This document shows, piece by piece, positions 6,793 to 14,724 of a stretch of DNA of 29,084 bases (position 1 is its first letter; every line of letters starts with the position of its first letter). The stretch covers positions 1 through 29,084 of the forward strand of contig CAZCPY010000028.1 in assembly GCA_964499865.1 (NCBI GenBank), given 5' to 3'. The notes under the pieces were generated by a model. It made no database searches. It was given only the letters and a program-made list of their open reading frames with translations, and was not told the origin of the DNA. The DNA is from JANOGU01 sp964499865 (GTDB taxonomy: Bacteria > Pseudomonadota > Alphaproteobacteria > Rhodobacterales > Rhodobacteraceae). The translations under genes were made by a program, and so were the position numbers.

Positions 6793-7689
6793 ATGACCAC
6801 CCCGATCCCCCACCCCGCAGACCTGTCGGTCAGGCCCGAGGTCACGGCCTTCTTCGACGAACCGACCAACACCGTGACCTATGTCGTCCGCGACCCCGCA
6901 AGCTCCGGCTGCGCGGTGATCGACAGCGTGATGGACATCGACTACGCCGCGGGCCGGATCACCTATGCCTCGGCCGATGCGGTGATCGACTTCATCCGGG
7001 CGAACGGCCTGACGCTGGAATGGCTGATCGAGACGCATGTCCATGCCGACCACCTGTCGGGCGCGCCCTATATCCAGGGCAAGCTGGGCGGCAGGATCGG
7101 CATCGGCGCGAACATCACCGTCGTGCAGGACACCTTCGGCAAGGTGTTCAACGAGGGCACGGAGTTTCAGCGCGACGGGTCGCAGTTCGACCGGCTGTTC
7201 CGGGACGGCGACACCTACCGCATCGGCGGCATGACCGCGATGGCGCTGCTGACCCCCGGCCACACGCCGGCCTGCATGACCCATGTCATCGGCGACGCGG
7301 CCTTCGTGGGCGACACGCTGTTCATGCCCGACGGCGGATCGGCGCGCGCCGACTTTCCCGGCGGCGACGCGCGCACGCTGTACAGGTCGATCCGGCGCGT
7401 GCTGTCGCTGCCTGACGCCACGCGGCTGTTCATGTGCCACGACTACGGCCCCAACGGGCGCGAGATCCGCTGGGAAACCACCGTGGCCGAACAGCGCGCG
7501 CACAACATCCACGCCCATGACGGGGTGGCCGAGGATGACTTCGTGGCGGTCCGCGAGGCGCGGGACGCCACGCTGGCGATGCCCCGGCTGATCATCCCCT
7601 CGCTGCAGGTGAACATGCGCGCAGGCGCGCTGCCGCCAGCAGACGAGACCGGCAAGCGGTTCCTCAAGGTGCCGATCAACGCGCTCTAG
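6793..7689 (+). CDS. blh: MBL-fold persulfide dioxygenase (Blh/ETHE1-like)
   Basis: This 298-residue cytoplasmic metallo-beta-lactamase-fold protein oxidises glutathione persulfide or similar persulfides to sulfite with oxygen. The metal ligands are visible: H82, H84, D86 and H87 in THVHADH, H157 in TPGHT, D174 in GDTLF and H216 in CHDYG. As in ETHE1-type dioxygenases, the iron is probably held by H82, H157 and D174. The C-terminus has the Blh-like tail with PSLQVNMRAGALPPADE and no rhodanese domain. The start is supported by GGAGGA eight bases upstream. Glyoxalase II is a family relative, but this operon setting argues against it. It lies 23 bases after the second YeeE-like gene. Confidence 0.9.
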   Translation: MTTPIPHPADLSVRPEVTAFFDEPTNTVTYVVRDPASSGCAVIDSVMDIDYAAGRITYASADAVIDFIRANGLTLEWLIETHVHADHLSGAPYIQGKLGGRIGIGANITVVQDTFGKVFNEGTEFQRDGSQFDRLFRDGDTYRIGGMTAMALLTPGHTPACMTHVIGDAAFVGDTLFMPDGGSARADFPGGDARTLYRSIRRVLSLPDATRLFMCHDYGPNGREIRWETTVAEQRAHNIHAHDGVAEDDFVAVREARDATLAMPRLIIPSLQVNMRAGALPPADETGKRFLKVPINAL

Positions 7690-7737
7690 CCGGGCACCTC
7701 CCGCGCGCTGCCCCCCCCACTCGCGACACGCCGGCCG

Positions 7738-7753
7738 GGCACCGCCTGGTGCC
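7738..7753. repeat. Intercistronic hairpin before the SulP gene
   Basis: GGCACC-GCCT-GGTGCC is a perfect six-base stem, extendable with one bulged G to GCCGG/CCGGC. It sits in the 99-base gap between the dioxygenase and SulP genes and has no T-run, so it may protect mRNA or reduce read-through rather than terminate. Confidence 0.4.
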
Positions 7754-7788
7754 GGCAGTTGCCCTGCGCCGCCCGGAAAGGTGCCGCC

Positions 7789-9522
7789 GTGCCATCCTTG
7801 AAGTCCTTTCTGCCGATCCTCGGCTGGGCCCCGCAGTACACGAGGGCCGATGCGCAAAGCGATCTGGTCGCGGCGCTGATCGTCACGGTCATGCTGGTGC
7901 CCCAAAGCCTGGCCTATGCGATGCTTGCCGGCCTGCCGCCGCAGGTGGGGCTTTACGCCTCGATCCTGCCGCTGGTGGCCTATGCCGTCTTCGGCACCAG
8001 CCGGGCGCTGGCGGTGGGGCCGGTGGCGGTGGTGTCGCTGATGACGGCGGCGGCGGTGGGGCAGGTCGCGGCCCCGGGCAGTGCCGCATACCTGACCGCC
8101 GCCGTCACGCTGGCCTTCCTGTCGGGCCTGATCCTGGCCGCGATGTCGGCCCTGCGGCTGGGGTTCCTCGCGAACTTCCTGTCGCACCCGGTCATCTCGG
8201 GCTTCATCACCGCGTCCGGCCTGCTGATCGCGGCAGGTCAGGCAAGGCACATCCTGGGCATCAGCGCCGAAGGCGACACGCTGCCGGACCTGCTCGTGGG
8301 ACTGGTCGGGGGCCTCGGCCAGACCAACCCCCCCACGCTGGCGATCGGCGTCGCGACGACCGCCTTCCTGTTCTGGACGCGCACGCGGCTCAAGCCCGTG
8401 CTGGTCTCGCGCGGTCTGCCGCCCCGCACCGCGGAGATGGTCGCGAGGGCCGGGCCGGTGGCGGCCATCGTCCTGTCGATCCTGGCCGTCGCGATACTGA
8501 GGCTGGAGGACCGGGGCGTGCGGATCGTGGGCGACATTCCCGCGGGCCTGCCGCCCTTTGCCCTCCCGTCCTTCGATCCCGCCCTGTGGCGCCAACTTCT
8601 GCTGCCTGCCGTGCTGATCAGCCTCGTGGGGTTCGTCGAATCCATCTCGGTCGCGCAGACGCTGGCGGCCAGGCGGCGGCAAAGGATCGTGCCCGATCAG
8701 GAACTGACCGCGCTTGGCGCCGCGAACATCGCCGCAGCGCTGTCGGGAGGCTGTCCGGTGACGGGGGGGTTTGCGCGGTCGGTGGTGAACTTCGACGCCG
8801 GCGCCGCTACGCCGCTGGCGGGTGGCTTCACCGCCGCGGGCATCCTCGCCGCGACCCTTTTCCTGACGCCCCTGTTCCGGTTGCTGCCGCAGGCCGTGCT
8901 GGCCGCGACGATCATCGTGGCCGTGCTGTCGCTGGTCGACCTTGCCGCCATCCGCCGCACCTGGGCCTGTTCCCGCGCCGATTTCGCCGCGATGGCGGCC
9001 ACGATCCTGACCGTGCTGGGTGTCGGGGTCGAGGCGGGCATCGCCGCGGGCGTGTCGCTGTCGCTGCTGCTGATGCTGTGGCGCACCTCGCGCCCGCACA
9101 TGGCCGTCGTGGGACAGGTGCCGGGGACCGAGCATTTCCGCAACGTCGACCGCCACGCGGTGCTGACCGACCCCGCGATCCTGTCGATCCGGGTGGACGA
9201 GAGCCTGTATTTCGCCAATGCCCGCGCGCTGGAGGAGGCGATCCTGAACCGCATCGCCGACCGCCCCGACCTGCGCCACGTCATCCTGATGTGCCCCGCG
9301 GTCAACGCCATCGACGCAAGCGCCCTCGAAAGCCTCGAGGCGCTGGACCACCGGCTGGCCTCGGCCGGGATCGGCTTTCACCTGTCCGAGGTGAAGGGAC
9401 CGGTGATGGACGTGCTGGAACGGTCGGCCTTCCTGCGCCAGTTCCGCGGCCGGGTGTTCCTGACGCAGTTCGAGGCGGTTCGGTCCCTGGCCGCCGCCGC
9501 CCCGGGTGGACGCGCCGCGTGA
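7789..9522 (+). CDS. SulP-family anion transporter with STAS domain
   Basis: This 577-residue inner-membrane protein is of the SulP (SLC26) family, which moves sulfate, bicarbonate or other anions. The N-terminal signature LVPQSLAYAMLAGLPPQVGLY (about residues 36-56) leads a roughly 14-segment membrane domain with GTSRALAVGPVAVVSLM near residues 71-87. The cytoplasmic STAS domain follows (about 460-565), with the DASALESLEAL motif. I chose the GTG at 7789, preceded by GGAAAGG at seven bases, over a TTG at 7759. Its place after the persulfide dioxygenase suggests export or exchange of sulfite or sulfate produced there. Substrate is inferred from context only. Confidence 0.88.
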   Translation: MPSLKSFLPILGWAPQYTRADAQSDLVAALIVTVMLVPQSLAYAMLAGLPPQVGLYASILPLVAYAVFGTSRALAVGPVAVVSLMTAAAVGQVAAPGSAAYLTAAVTLAFLSGLILAAMSALRLGFLANFLSHPVISGFITASGLLIAAGQARHILGISAEGDTLPDLLVGLVGGLGQTNPPTLAIGVATTAFLFWTRTRLKPVLVSRGLPPRTAEMVARAGPVAAIVLSILAVAILRLEDRGVRIVGDIPAGLPPFALPSFDPALWRQLLLPAVLISLVGFVESISVAQTLAARRRQRIVPDQELTALGAANIAAALSGGCPVTGGFARSVVNFDAGAATPLAGGFTAAGILAATLFLTPLFRLLPQAVLAATIIVAVLSLVDLAAIRRTWACSRADFAAMAATILTVLGVGVEAGIAAGVSLSLLLMLWRTSRPHMAVVGQVPGTEHFRNVDRHAVLTDPAILSIRVDESLYFANARALEEAILNRIADRPDLRHVILMCPAVNAIDASALESLEALDHRLASAGIGFHLSEVKGPVMDVLERSAFLRQFRGRVFLTQFEAVRSLAAAAPGGRAA

Positions 9523-9805
9523 CGCCTGGCCGACCGGCAGCGCCCGCCGGCATGGCCTTCACCCGGACTGCCGCCCGCGCGCGCCAGTTCGCCAGCGCGC
9601 CGGAACGCCAGCGCGCCAAAAGCCGTTTCCGGCGCAATGCCGGACGCCGCAAGCGCCGGGGTGCAGGCGCGCAGGTGATCGACCGGGCAGCCGGCCCGGT
9701 CGCGGGGCAGGCCCGCGTCTGCCGATGCCCCCGCATCACATCGCCCGGCGGCGATGAAGACTTGCCCCGCGGTCAGGCGAAGCCCGCCACCTGCCCAGGC
9801 GGCAC
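9523..9805. other. Convergent intergenic region between SulP and LysR-type genes
   Basis: No gene is supported in this 283-base stretch. It contains an 11-base direct repeat GCCAGCGCGCC (9591-9601 and 9607-9617) and a perfect hairpin TCCGGC-GCAAT-GCCGGA (9628-9644). On the minus strand the hairpin is followed a few bases later by CTTTT, so it may end LysR transcription. The operon on the plus strand also ends here. Confidence 0.5.
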
Positions 9806-10696
9806 CTAGTCCCGCAAGGCGCCCGCCACCTGCATCGCGAAACGGGCCGAGGCGACCGGCAGGGTGCGGCCGCGCAATTGTCCCAGGATCAGGCTGCCCG
9901 CGGGCATGTCGCGTTCGGCGATCGGGCGGGTGACCAGCCCCTGCGCGTCCGACCCCGCCAGCCCGATGGGGATCTGGAAGCCGATCACCCCCTCGTGCAG
10001 CACATAATGGCGGATCATCTCGAAGCTTTCCGTCTCGACCACCGGCGCCAGCCTGCGCGACCCGCCGCGAGTGGCGAAATCCAGAAGGTGCCGCACCCCG
10101 TAGCCCGGCGCGGGCGCGATATGGGCGGCGTCCAGGCAATCGCGCAGCCGCACCTCGCCCGCCCCTGCCAGCGGATGGCCGGCGCGCATCACCGCATGCA
10201 CGCGCTGCGGCACCGAGGCCACAACCTGGAAATCGACCAGATAGACCGGCTCGAACACCAGCGCGAGGTCGCTGGTGTAGCTCGCCAGTTCCTCCTCGGC
10301 CCGCGCCCGGTCGCGCACGTTGACGGTGAAGGTCACGCCGGGGTGGGCGGCACGGTAGCGGGCGATCTGCGCGGGCAGGAAGGCCGGCAGCAGCGCCTGC
10401 GAACAGGCGATCGACACATGCCCGCGCCGTTCCCCCGCCAGGTCCGCGACCTGCCCGCGCACGCGGGCGAGGTCGGACAGCGTCACGCGGTAGTGGTGCA
10501 GCACCAGTTCGCCCGCCGGGTTCAGCCGCATGCCGGAGGGCAGGCGCTCGAAGACCCTGAAGCCGAACTCGTCCTCGAAGCGCTGGATGCGGCGGACGAG
10601 GGCAGAGGCGGTGATGTTCATGTCATCCGCCGCCTTGCGCACCGACCCGGCACGCGCGGTCGCCTCGATCAGGCGCAGGGTTTCCAGGTGGCGCAT
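9806..10696 (-). CDS. LysR-type transcriptional regulator of the ureide-like operon
   Basis: This 296-residue protein has an N-terminal winged helix-turn-helix (residues 1-60, with ARAGSVRKAADDMNITASALVRRIQRFE) and a periplasmic-binding-protein-like effector domain (about 90-290). Length is typical of the family. The ATG at 10696 begins the conserved helix; an upstream in-frame ATG at 10729 would place unlike residues before it and would run into the operator candidates. It diverges from the allophanate hydrolase operon with 125 bases between, the standard arrangement for a LysR regulator acting on its neighbour and on itself. The inducer is unknown and is probably the imported compound or a breakdown product. 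Confidence 0.9.
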   Translation of the reverse strand: MRHLETLRLIEATARAGSVRKAADDMNITASALVRRIQRFEDEFGFRVFERLPSGMRLNPAGELVLHHYRVTLSDLARVRGQVADLAGERRGHVSIACSQALLPAFLPAQIARYRAAHPGVTFTVNVRDRARAEEELASYTSDLALVFEPVYLVDFQVVASVPQRVHAVMRAGHPLAGAGEVRLRDCLDAAHIAPAPGYGVRHLLDFATRGGSRRLAPVVETESFEMIRHYVLHEGVIGFQIPIGLAGSDAQGLVTRPIAERDMPAGSLILGQLRGRTLPVASARFAMQVAGALRD

Positions 10697-10715
10697 GGGG
10701 CTTTCGCAGGGGTGG

Positions 10716-10765
10716 TGCATTTTTTGCAACGGGCAGGTGCGATTCTAGCATTTTTCGCCATCGCA
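10716..10765. promoter_or_regulatory. Candidate LysR operator region and divergent promoters
   Basis: Two 11-base direct repeats, GCATTTTTTGC (10717-10727) and GCATTTTTCGC (10748-10758), are 31 bases apart, close to three helical turns. The first lies in the dyad TGCA-TTTTT-TGCA (10716-10728). TGCGAT (10738-10743) and ATCGCA (10760-10765) form a second dyad 28 bases long. On the minus strand TAGAAT (10742-10747) is a good -10 for the LysR gene. On the plus strand TTGCAA (10724-10729) and TAGCAT (10746-10751) are 16 apart and could serve the operon. Confidence 0.5.
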
Positions 10766-10821
10766 GAAAACAGGCTTGATGCAGAGGCTGCCCGACGCAA
10801 GCCCGAGGCCCTGCCGAATCG

Positions 10822-12594
10822 ATGATCGCGACCTTGCCCTTCACCATCCCCGACCTCGCCCGCGCCTATGCCGCGGGCCTGAGCCCGGTCGCCGTGGTGG
10901 ACGAGGCCTTTGCCCGGCTGGCCGCCGCGGATGACCCCGGCATCTTCCTGCACGCCGCGCCCGAGGCTGCCCGGGCGCAGGCGCAGGCGCTGGGGCAGCC
11001 CGACGGGCGGCCGCTGTGGGGCATTCCCTTTGTCGTCAAGGACAACATCGACGTCGCGGGCATGCCCACGACCGCCGCCTGCCCGGACGCGGCCCATCTG
11101 CCCGCGGCGGACGCCTTCGCCGTGGCCCGCCTGCGGGCGGCCGGGGCCATCGTGCTGGGCAAGACGAACCTCGACCAGTTCGCGACCGGCCTTGTGGGCG
11201 TGCGGACGCCTGGGCCCGCACCGCGCAATGCGCTTGATCCCGCTCTGGTGCCGGGGGGGTCGTCCTCGGGCTCGGCGGTGGCGGTGGCGCGGGGGATCGC
11301 GGCCTTCGGCCTCGGCACCGACACCGCGGGGTCGGGGCGCGTGCCCGCGGCGCTGAATTCCATCGTCGGGCTGAAGCCCACGCTCGGCACGCTGTCGGCC
11401 AGCGGCATGATCCCCGCCTGCCGGACGCTCGACACGATCTCGGTCCTTGCCCAGACGGTGACGGATGCCTGGGCGGTCTATCAGGTCGCCGCGGCGACGG
11501 ACGCGGCGGACGCCTTTTCCCGCCCGGCGGCCGTGGGCCCGCTGGCCGCCGTTCCGCGGGTGCGGATCGGGGTGCCCGATGCCGCCACGCTGGCCCTGTG
11601 CGACCCGGCGCAGGCGGCGGATTTCCGGGCCACTGCCGCGCGGCTGGCGGCGCAGGGGGCCGAAATCGCCGAGATCGACTTCGCCCCCTTCCTCGCCGTG
11701 GCGCGCATGCTCTACGAGGGCGCCTGGCTGGCCGAACGCGTGGCTGCGGTCGGCGACCGGCTGACGCAGGCGCCCGAAACGCTGCACCCCGTCACCCGGG
11801 CGATCCTGGAGCCGGGGCTGAAGCTGACCGCCGTGGATGCCTTTCGCGGCTTCTACCGCCTGCAGGCGCTGAAGGCCGAGGCGCTGCGCGCGATGGAGCG
11901 GTGCCACGCGCTGGCCGTGCCCTCGATCCCCGGCGAGGTGACGCTGGCAGAGATCGCCGCCGACCCCGTCGGCCCCAATGCGCGGCTGGGCACCTTCACG
12001 AACTTCGTCAACCTGATGGACCTCTGCGGCATCGCCGTGCCCACGGGCGACCGCGCCGACGGGCGGCCCGGAGGCGTCACCGTTCTGGCGCGGCCCGGGC
12101 GGGATGCGCTGGCCGCAGGCATCGCCGCGGGGATCGAGGGCGGGCGGATGGGCGCCACCGGGCGCCTGCGGGCGCCCGCGGCCCTGCCGCCGGGCCCGGC
12201 ACCGGACGAAATCGCGCTGGCCGTCTGCGGCGCGCACATGACCGGCCTGGTCCTGAACCGCGAGCTGACCGCGCTGGGCGCGCGCTTCCTGCGCGCCTGC
12301 CGCACCGCGCCCGGCTACCGCCTGCACGCGCTGGCGGGCGGGCCACCCGCGCGGCCCGGTCTGGTGCGCGATGCGCATGGCGCGGCCATCGCGCTGGAGG
12401 TCTGGGCCCTGCCCCGCACTGCCCTGGGCGGCCTTGCGGACGCCATCCCCGCGCCGCTGTGCATCGGCACCGTGGCGCTGGAGGACGGCAGCACGGTCAA
12501 GGGCTTCCTCTGCGAACCCGCCGGTCTGGCGGGGGCGCAGGAGATCACGCACCTGGGCGGCTGGCGCGCCTTCCTGGCGGGCGCCGCGGCATGA
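10822..12594 (+). CDS. atzF: Allophanate hydrolase (AtzF type)
   Basis: This 590-residue amidase-signature enzyme hydrolyses allophanate to ammonia and carbon dioxide, the final step of biuret, cyanuric acid and urea-amidolyase routes. The Ser-cisSer-Lys triad is visible: K73 in FVVKDN, the cis-Ser at about S147 in PGGSSSGSA, and the nucleophile S171 in GTDTAGSGRVP. The C-terminal domain (about residues 465-590, with RLHALAG and the closing GGWRAFL) is the second domain found in allophanate hydrolases but not in generic amidases, and the length fits. No biotin carboxylase (urea carboxylase) is in the window, so allophanate probably comes from an amidohydrolase such as the downstream isochorismatase-like proteins. 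It heads the operon; its stop overlaps the next start (ATGA). Confidence 0.9.
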   Translation: MIATLPFTIPDLARAYAAGLSPVAVVDEAFARLAAADDPGIFLHAAPEAARAQAQALGQPDGRPLWGIPFVVKDNIDVAGMPTTAACPDAAHLPAADAFAVARLRAAGAIVLGKTNLDQFATGLVGVRTPGPAPRNALDPALVPGGSSSGSAVAVARGIAAFGLGTDTAGSGRVPAALNSIVGLKPTLGTLSASGMIPACRTLDTISVLAQTVTDAWAVYQVAAATDAADAFSRPAAVGPLAAVPRVRIGVPDAATLALCDPAQAADFRATAARLAAQGAEIAEIDFAPFLAVARMLYEGAWLAERVAAVGDRLTQAPETLHPVTRAILEPGLKLTAVDAFRGFYRLQALKAEALRAMERCHALAVPSIPGEVTLAEIAADPVGPNARLGTFTNFVNLMDLCGIAVPTGDRADGRPGGVTVLARPGRDALAAGIAAGIEGGRMGATGRLRAPAALPPGPAPDEIALAVCGAHMTGLVLNRELTALGARFLRACRTAPGYRLHALAGGPPARPGLVRDAHGAAIALEVWALPRTALGGLADAIPAPLCIGTVALEDGSTVKGFLCEPAGLAGAQEITHLGGWRAFLAGAAA

Positions 12595-13574
12595 GCGCGA
12601 TCCCGGTCATCGACGTGGGCGCGCTGTCGGGCCCGGACACGGCCGCTCGGGTCCGCGTGGCGGCGCAGATCGGCGCGGCCTGCCGCGAGGTGGGGTTCTT
12701 CTACGTCGCGAACCACCCCGTGCCCCCGGCGCTGACGGCAGAGGTCTTCGCCACCGCCCGCCGCTTCTTCGCCGCGCCCGAGGCCGTAAAACGCGCGGTC
12801 CTCTACACGGCCGCAGGCAACCGCGGCTACGTGCCGATGCAGGGCGAGGCGCTGGACCCCTCGCAGCCCCCCGACCTGAAGGAGGCCTTCAACATCGGCC
12901 TCGACCTCGCGCCCGACGACCCCGAGATCGCCGCGGCCGCGCCGTTCCGCGCGGCGAACCTCTGGCCCGCCCTGCCGGGGTTCCGCGCCACCATGCTGGA
13001 CTACTTCGCCGCCTGCCACGGGCTGGGCCTCATGCTGCACCGCGCCTTCGCGCTGGACCTGGGCCTGCCGCCCCCCTTTTTCGACGACAAGCTCGACCGC
13101 CCGATGGCGGTGCTGCGCCTGCTGCACTATCCGCCCGCCCCCGAACGGCCGGAAACCGGCCAGATGGGCGCGGGTGCGCATACCGACTACGGCTGCGCCA
13201 CGCTGCTGGCGACCGACGGCGTGGGCGGCTTGCAGGTCCGCACCCGCGCGGGCGACTGGCTGGATGCGCCCCATGTCGAGGGCGCCTTCGTCTGCAACAT
13301 CGGCGACTGCCTGATGCGCTGGACGAACGACATCTACGCCTCGACCCCCCACCGCGTGGTCAGCCCTGCGGGGCGCGAGCGGTTCTCGGTGGCCTTCTTC
13401 CTCGACCCCAACCCGGAGGCAGAGATCGCCTGCCTGCCCGGCTGCGCCACGTCCGACCGGCCCGCCCGCTATGCCCCGGTGCGCGGCGATGCGTTCCTGA
13501 TGTCCCGCCTTTCGCCCACCTACGCCGCTTCCGGCCTTGCAGGCCGCCACCCCGAGAAGGAGACCACGACATGA
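12591..13574 (+). CDS. 2-oxoglutarate/Fe(II)-dependent oxygenase (IPNS-like; 2-ODD-C23-like)
   Basis: This 327-residue cytoplasmic oxygenase has a DIOX_N region (residues 1-110) and a 2OG-Fe(II) core (about 145-275). Iron ligands are H197 and D199 (GAHTDYG) and H254 (STPHRV); R264 and S266 (RFSVAFF) should bind 2-oxoglutarate. Several blocks resemble the plant 2-ODD-C23 group as I remember it: GNRGYVPMQGEALDP, LLATDGVGGLQV, NIGDCLMRWTND and ACLPGC. Plant members hydroxylate homoarginine and release guanidine. That similarity is from memory, and bacterial relatives are functionally varied. Start and stop overlap both neighbours by four bases, so it is coupled to allophanate hydrolase and the binding protein. 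Its substrate is unknown; hydroxylation next to a ureido or guanidino nitrogen would fit the operon. Confidence 0.87.
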   Translation: MSAIPVIDVGALSGPDTAARVRVAAQIGAACREVGFFYVANHPVPPALTAEVFATARRFFAAPEAVKRAVLYTAAGNRGYVPMQGEALDPSQPPDLKEAFNIGLDLAPDDPEIAAAAPFRAANLWPALPGFRATMLDYFAACHGLGLMLHRAFALDLGLPPPFFDDKLDRPMAVLRLLHYPPAPERPETGQMGAGAHTDYGCATLLATDGVGGLQVRTRAGDWLDAPHVEGAFVCNIGDCLMRWTNDIYASTPHRVVSPAGRERFSVAFFLDPNPEAEIACLPGCATSDRPARYAPVRGDAFLMSRLSPTYAASGLAGRHPEKETTT

Positions 13575-14707
13575 CCCGCCCCTCCCCGACCTGCCCCTCC
13601 CCGACCCGCCTGACCCTGACCCGCCGTTCCCTGCTGCGGACCGGCGCCGCGGGCCTTGCCGCCTCGGCGCTGCCGATGGGCATGGCCCGCGCGCAGACCC
13701 CCATCGTGCTGGGCGCCGTCTATGTGGGGCCGCGCGACGACTTCGGCTGGAACCAGGCCCATGCGGTGGCGATGGACGTGCTGAAGCAGGTGCCGGGCGT
13801 CACCGTGATCGAGGAGGAGAACGTCCCCGAAACCGACGCCGTCGCCCAGTCGATGGAATCGATGATCAACCTCGACGGCGCCAACCTGATCCTGGCCACG
13901 TCCTTCGGCTATTACAGCCCCTTCGTGGTGGACACCGCGAGGAAATACCCCGACGTGCAGTTCCGCCACGCGGCACCCCTGTGGAACAAGGACACCGACC
14001 CGGCCAACGCGGGGTCCTACTTCTGCTACCTGAACCAGGCGCATTACGTGAACGGCGTGGCGGCGGGGCTGTCGAGCGCATCCGGCAAGATCGGTTTCGT
14101 CGCGGCCAAGCCGATCCCCTCGGTGCTGTCCAACATCAACTCGGTCCTGCTGGGCGCGCGCAGCGTCAACCCCGCTGCGGTGGTGCAGGTGATCTTCACC
14201 GGCGAATGGTCGATGCCGGTGCGCGAGGCCGAGGCGGCGAACGCGCTGATCGACGCGGGCTGCGACGTCATCACCTGCCACGTCGACGGCCCCAAGGTGG
14301 TGATCGAAACGGCCGAGGGCCGCGGCGTGAAGTCCTGCGGCCACAACGCGAGCCAGGCACCGCTGGCGCCCAAGGGCTTCATCACCGGCGCGGAATACAA
14401 GTGGGAGACGATCTACAAGCTCTACGCCGACGCGCTGGCCAGGGGCGAGGCGCTGCCGAACTTCATCGCCGGCGGCTACCACAACGACATGGTGCGCAAC
14501 ACCGCCTATGGCGCGGGGGCGACGCCCGAGGCCATCACTGCCGCGGACGCCGCCATCGCCGGGCTGAAGGACGGCAAGCCGATCTACGTCGGGCCGCTGA
14601 AGGACAACGCGGGCAACACGGTGATCGAGGGGCCGATGGACAACTACGACCCCGTGCTGGACGGCATGAACTACCTGCTGGAAGGCGTGCAGGGCTCGAT
14701 CACCTGA
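13571..14707 (+). CDS. BMP-family ABC transporter substrate-binding protein
   Basis: This 378-residue periplasmic binding protein belongs to the BMP/PnrA (Bmp) family, which often binds nucleosides or related heterocycles. The N-terminus is unusually long: about 15 Thr/Pro/Ser-rich residues precede a twin-arginine signal (LTRRSLLRTGAAGLAASALP, cleaved after ARA near residue 41), so export is likely by Tat. The mature part starts IVLGAVYVGPRDDFGWNQAH, the family ligand-loop region, and contains LILATSFGYYSPFV and DVITCHVDGPKV. An AAGGAGA ribosome site precedes the ATG, which overlaps the oxygenase stop. With the two permeases and ATPase downstream it makes a complete importer, probably supplying the substrate of this operon. 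Confidence 0.9.
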   Translation: MTRPSPTCPSPTRLTLTRRSLLRTGAAGLAASALPMGMARAQTPIVLGAVYVGPRDDFGWNQAHAVAMDVLKQVPGVTVIEEENVPETDAVAQSMESMINLDGANLILATSFGYYSPFVVDTARKYPDVQFRHAAPLWNKDTDPANAGSYFCYLNQAHYVNGVAAGLSSASGKIGFVAAKPIPSVLSNINSVLLGARSVNPAAVVQVIFTGEWSMPVREAEAANALIDAGCDVITCHVDGPKVVIETAEGRGVKSCGHNASQAPLAPKGFITGAEYKWETIYKLYADALARGEALPNFIAGGYHNDMVRNTAYGAGATPEAITAADAAIAGLKDGKPIYVGPLKDNAGNTVIEGPMDNYDPVLDGMNYLLEGVQGSIT

Positions 14708-14724
14708 GACCGGGGGGCGGGGCG

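Noticed and set aside
6793..7689. Glyoxalase II or beta-lactamase
   Set aside because: The ligand pattern is shared, but the operon with SqrR-type sensor and YeeE-like genes and the Blh-like C-terminus point to persulfide dioxygenase.
6556..9381. A 941-residue minus-strand frame opposite the sulfur operon
   Set aside because: Low-complexity Arg/Gly/His/Gln product with no family features, antisense to recognisable dioxygenase and SulP genes.
10669..12552. A 627-residue minus-strand frame opposite allophanate hydrolase
   Set aside because: Arg/Gly-rich composition without motifs, overlapping a complete amidase gene and the LysR start.
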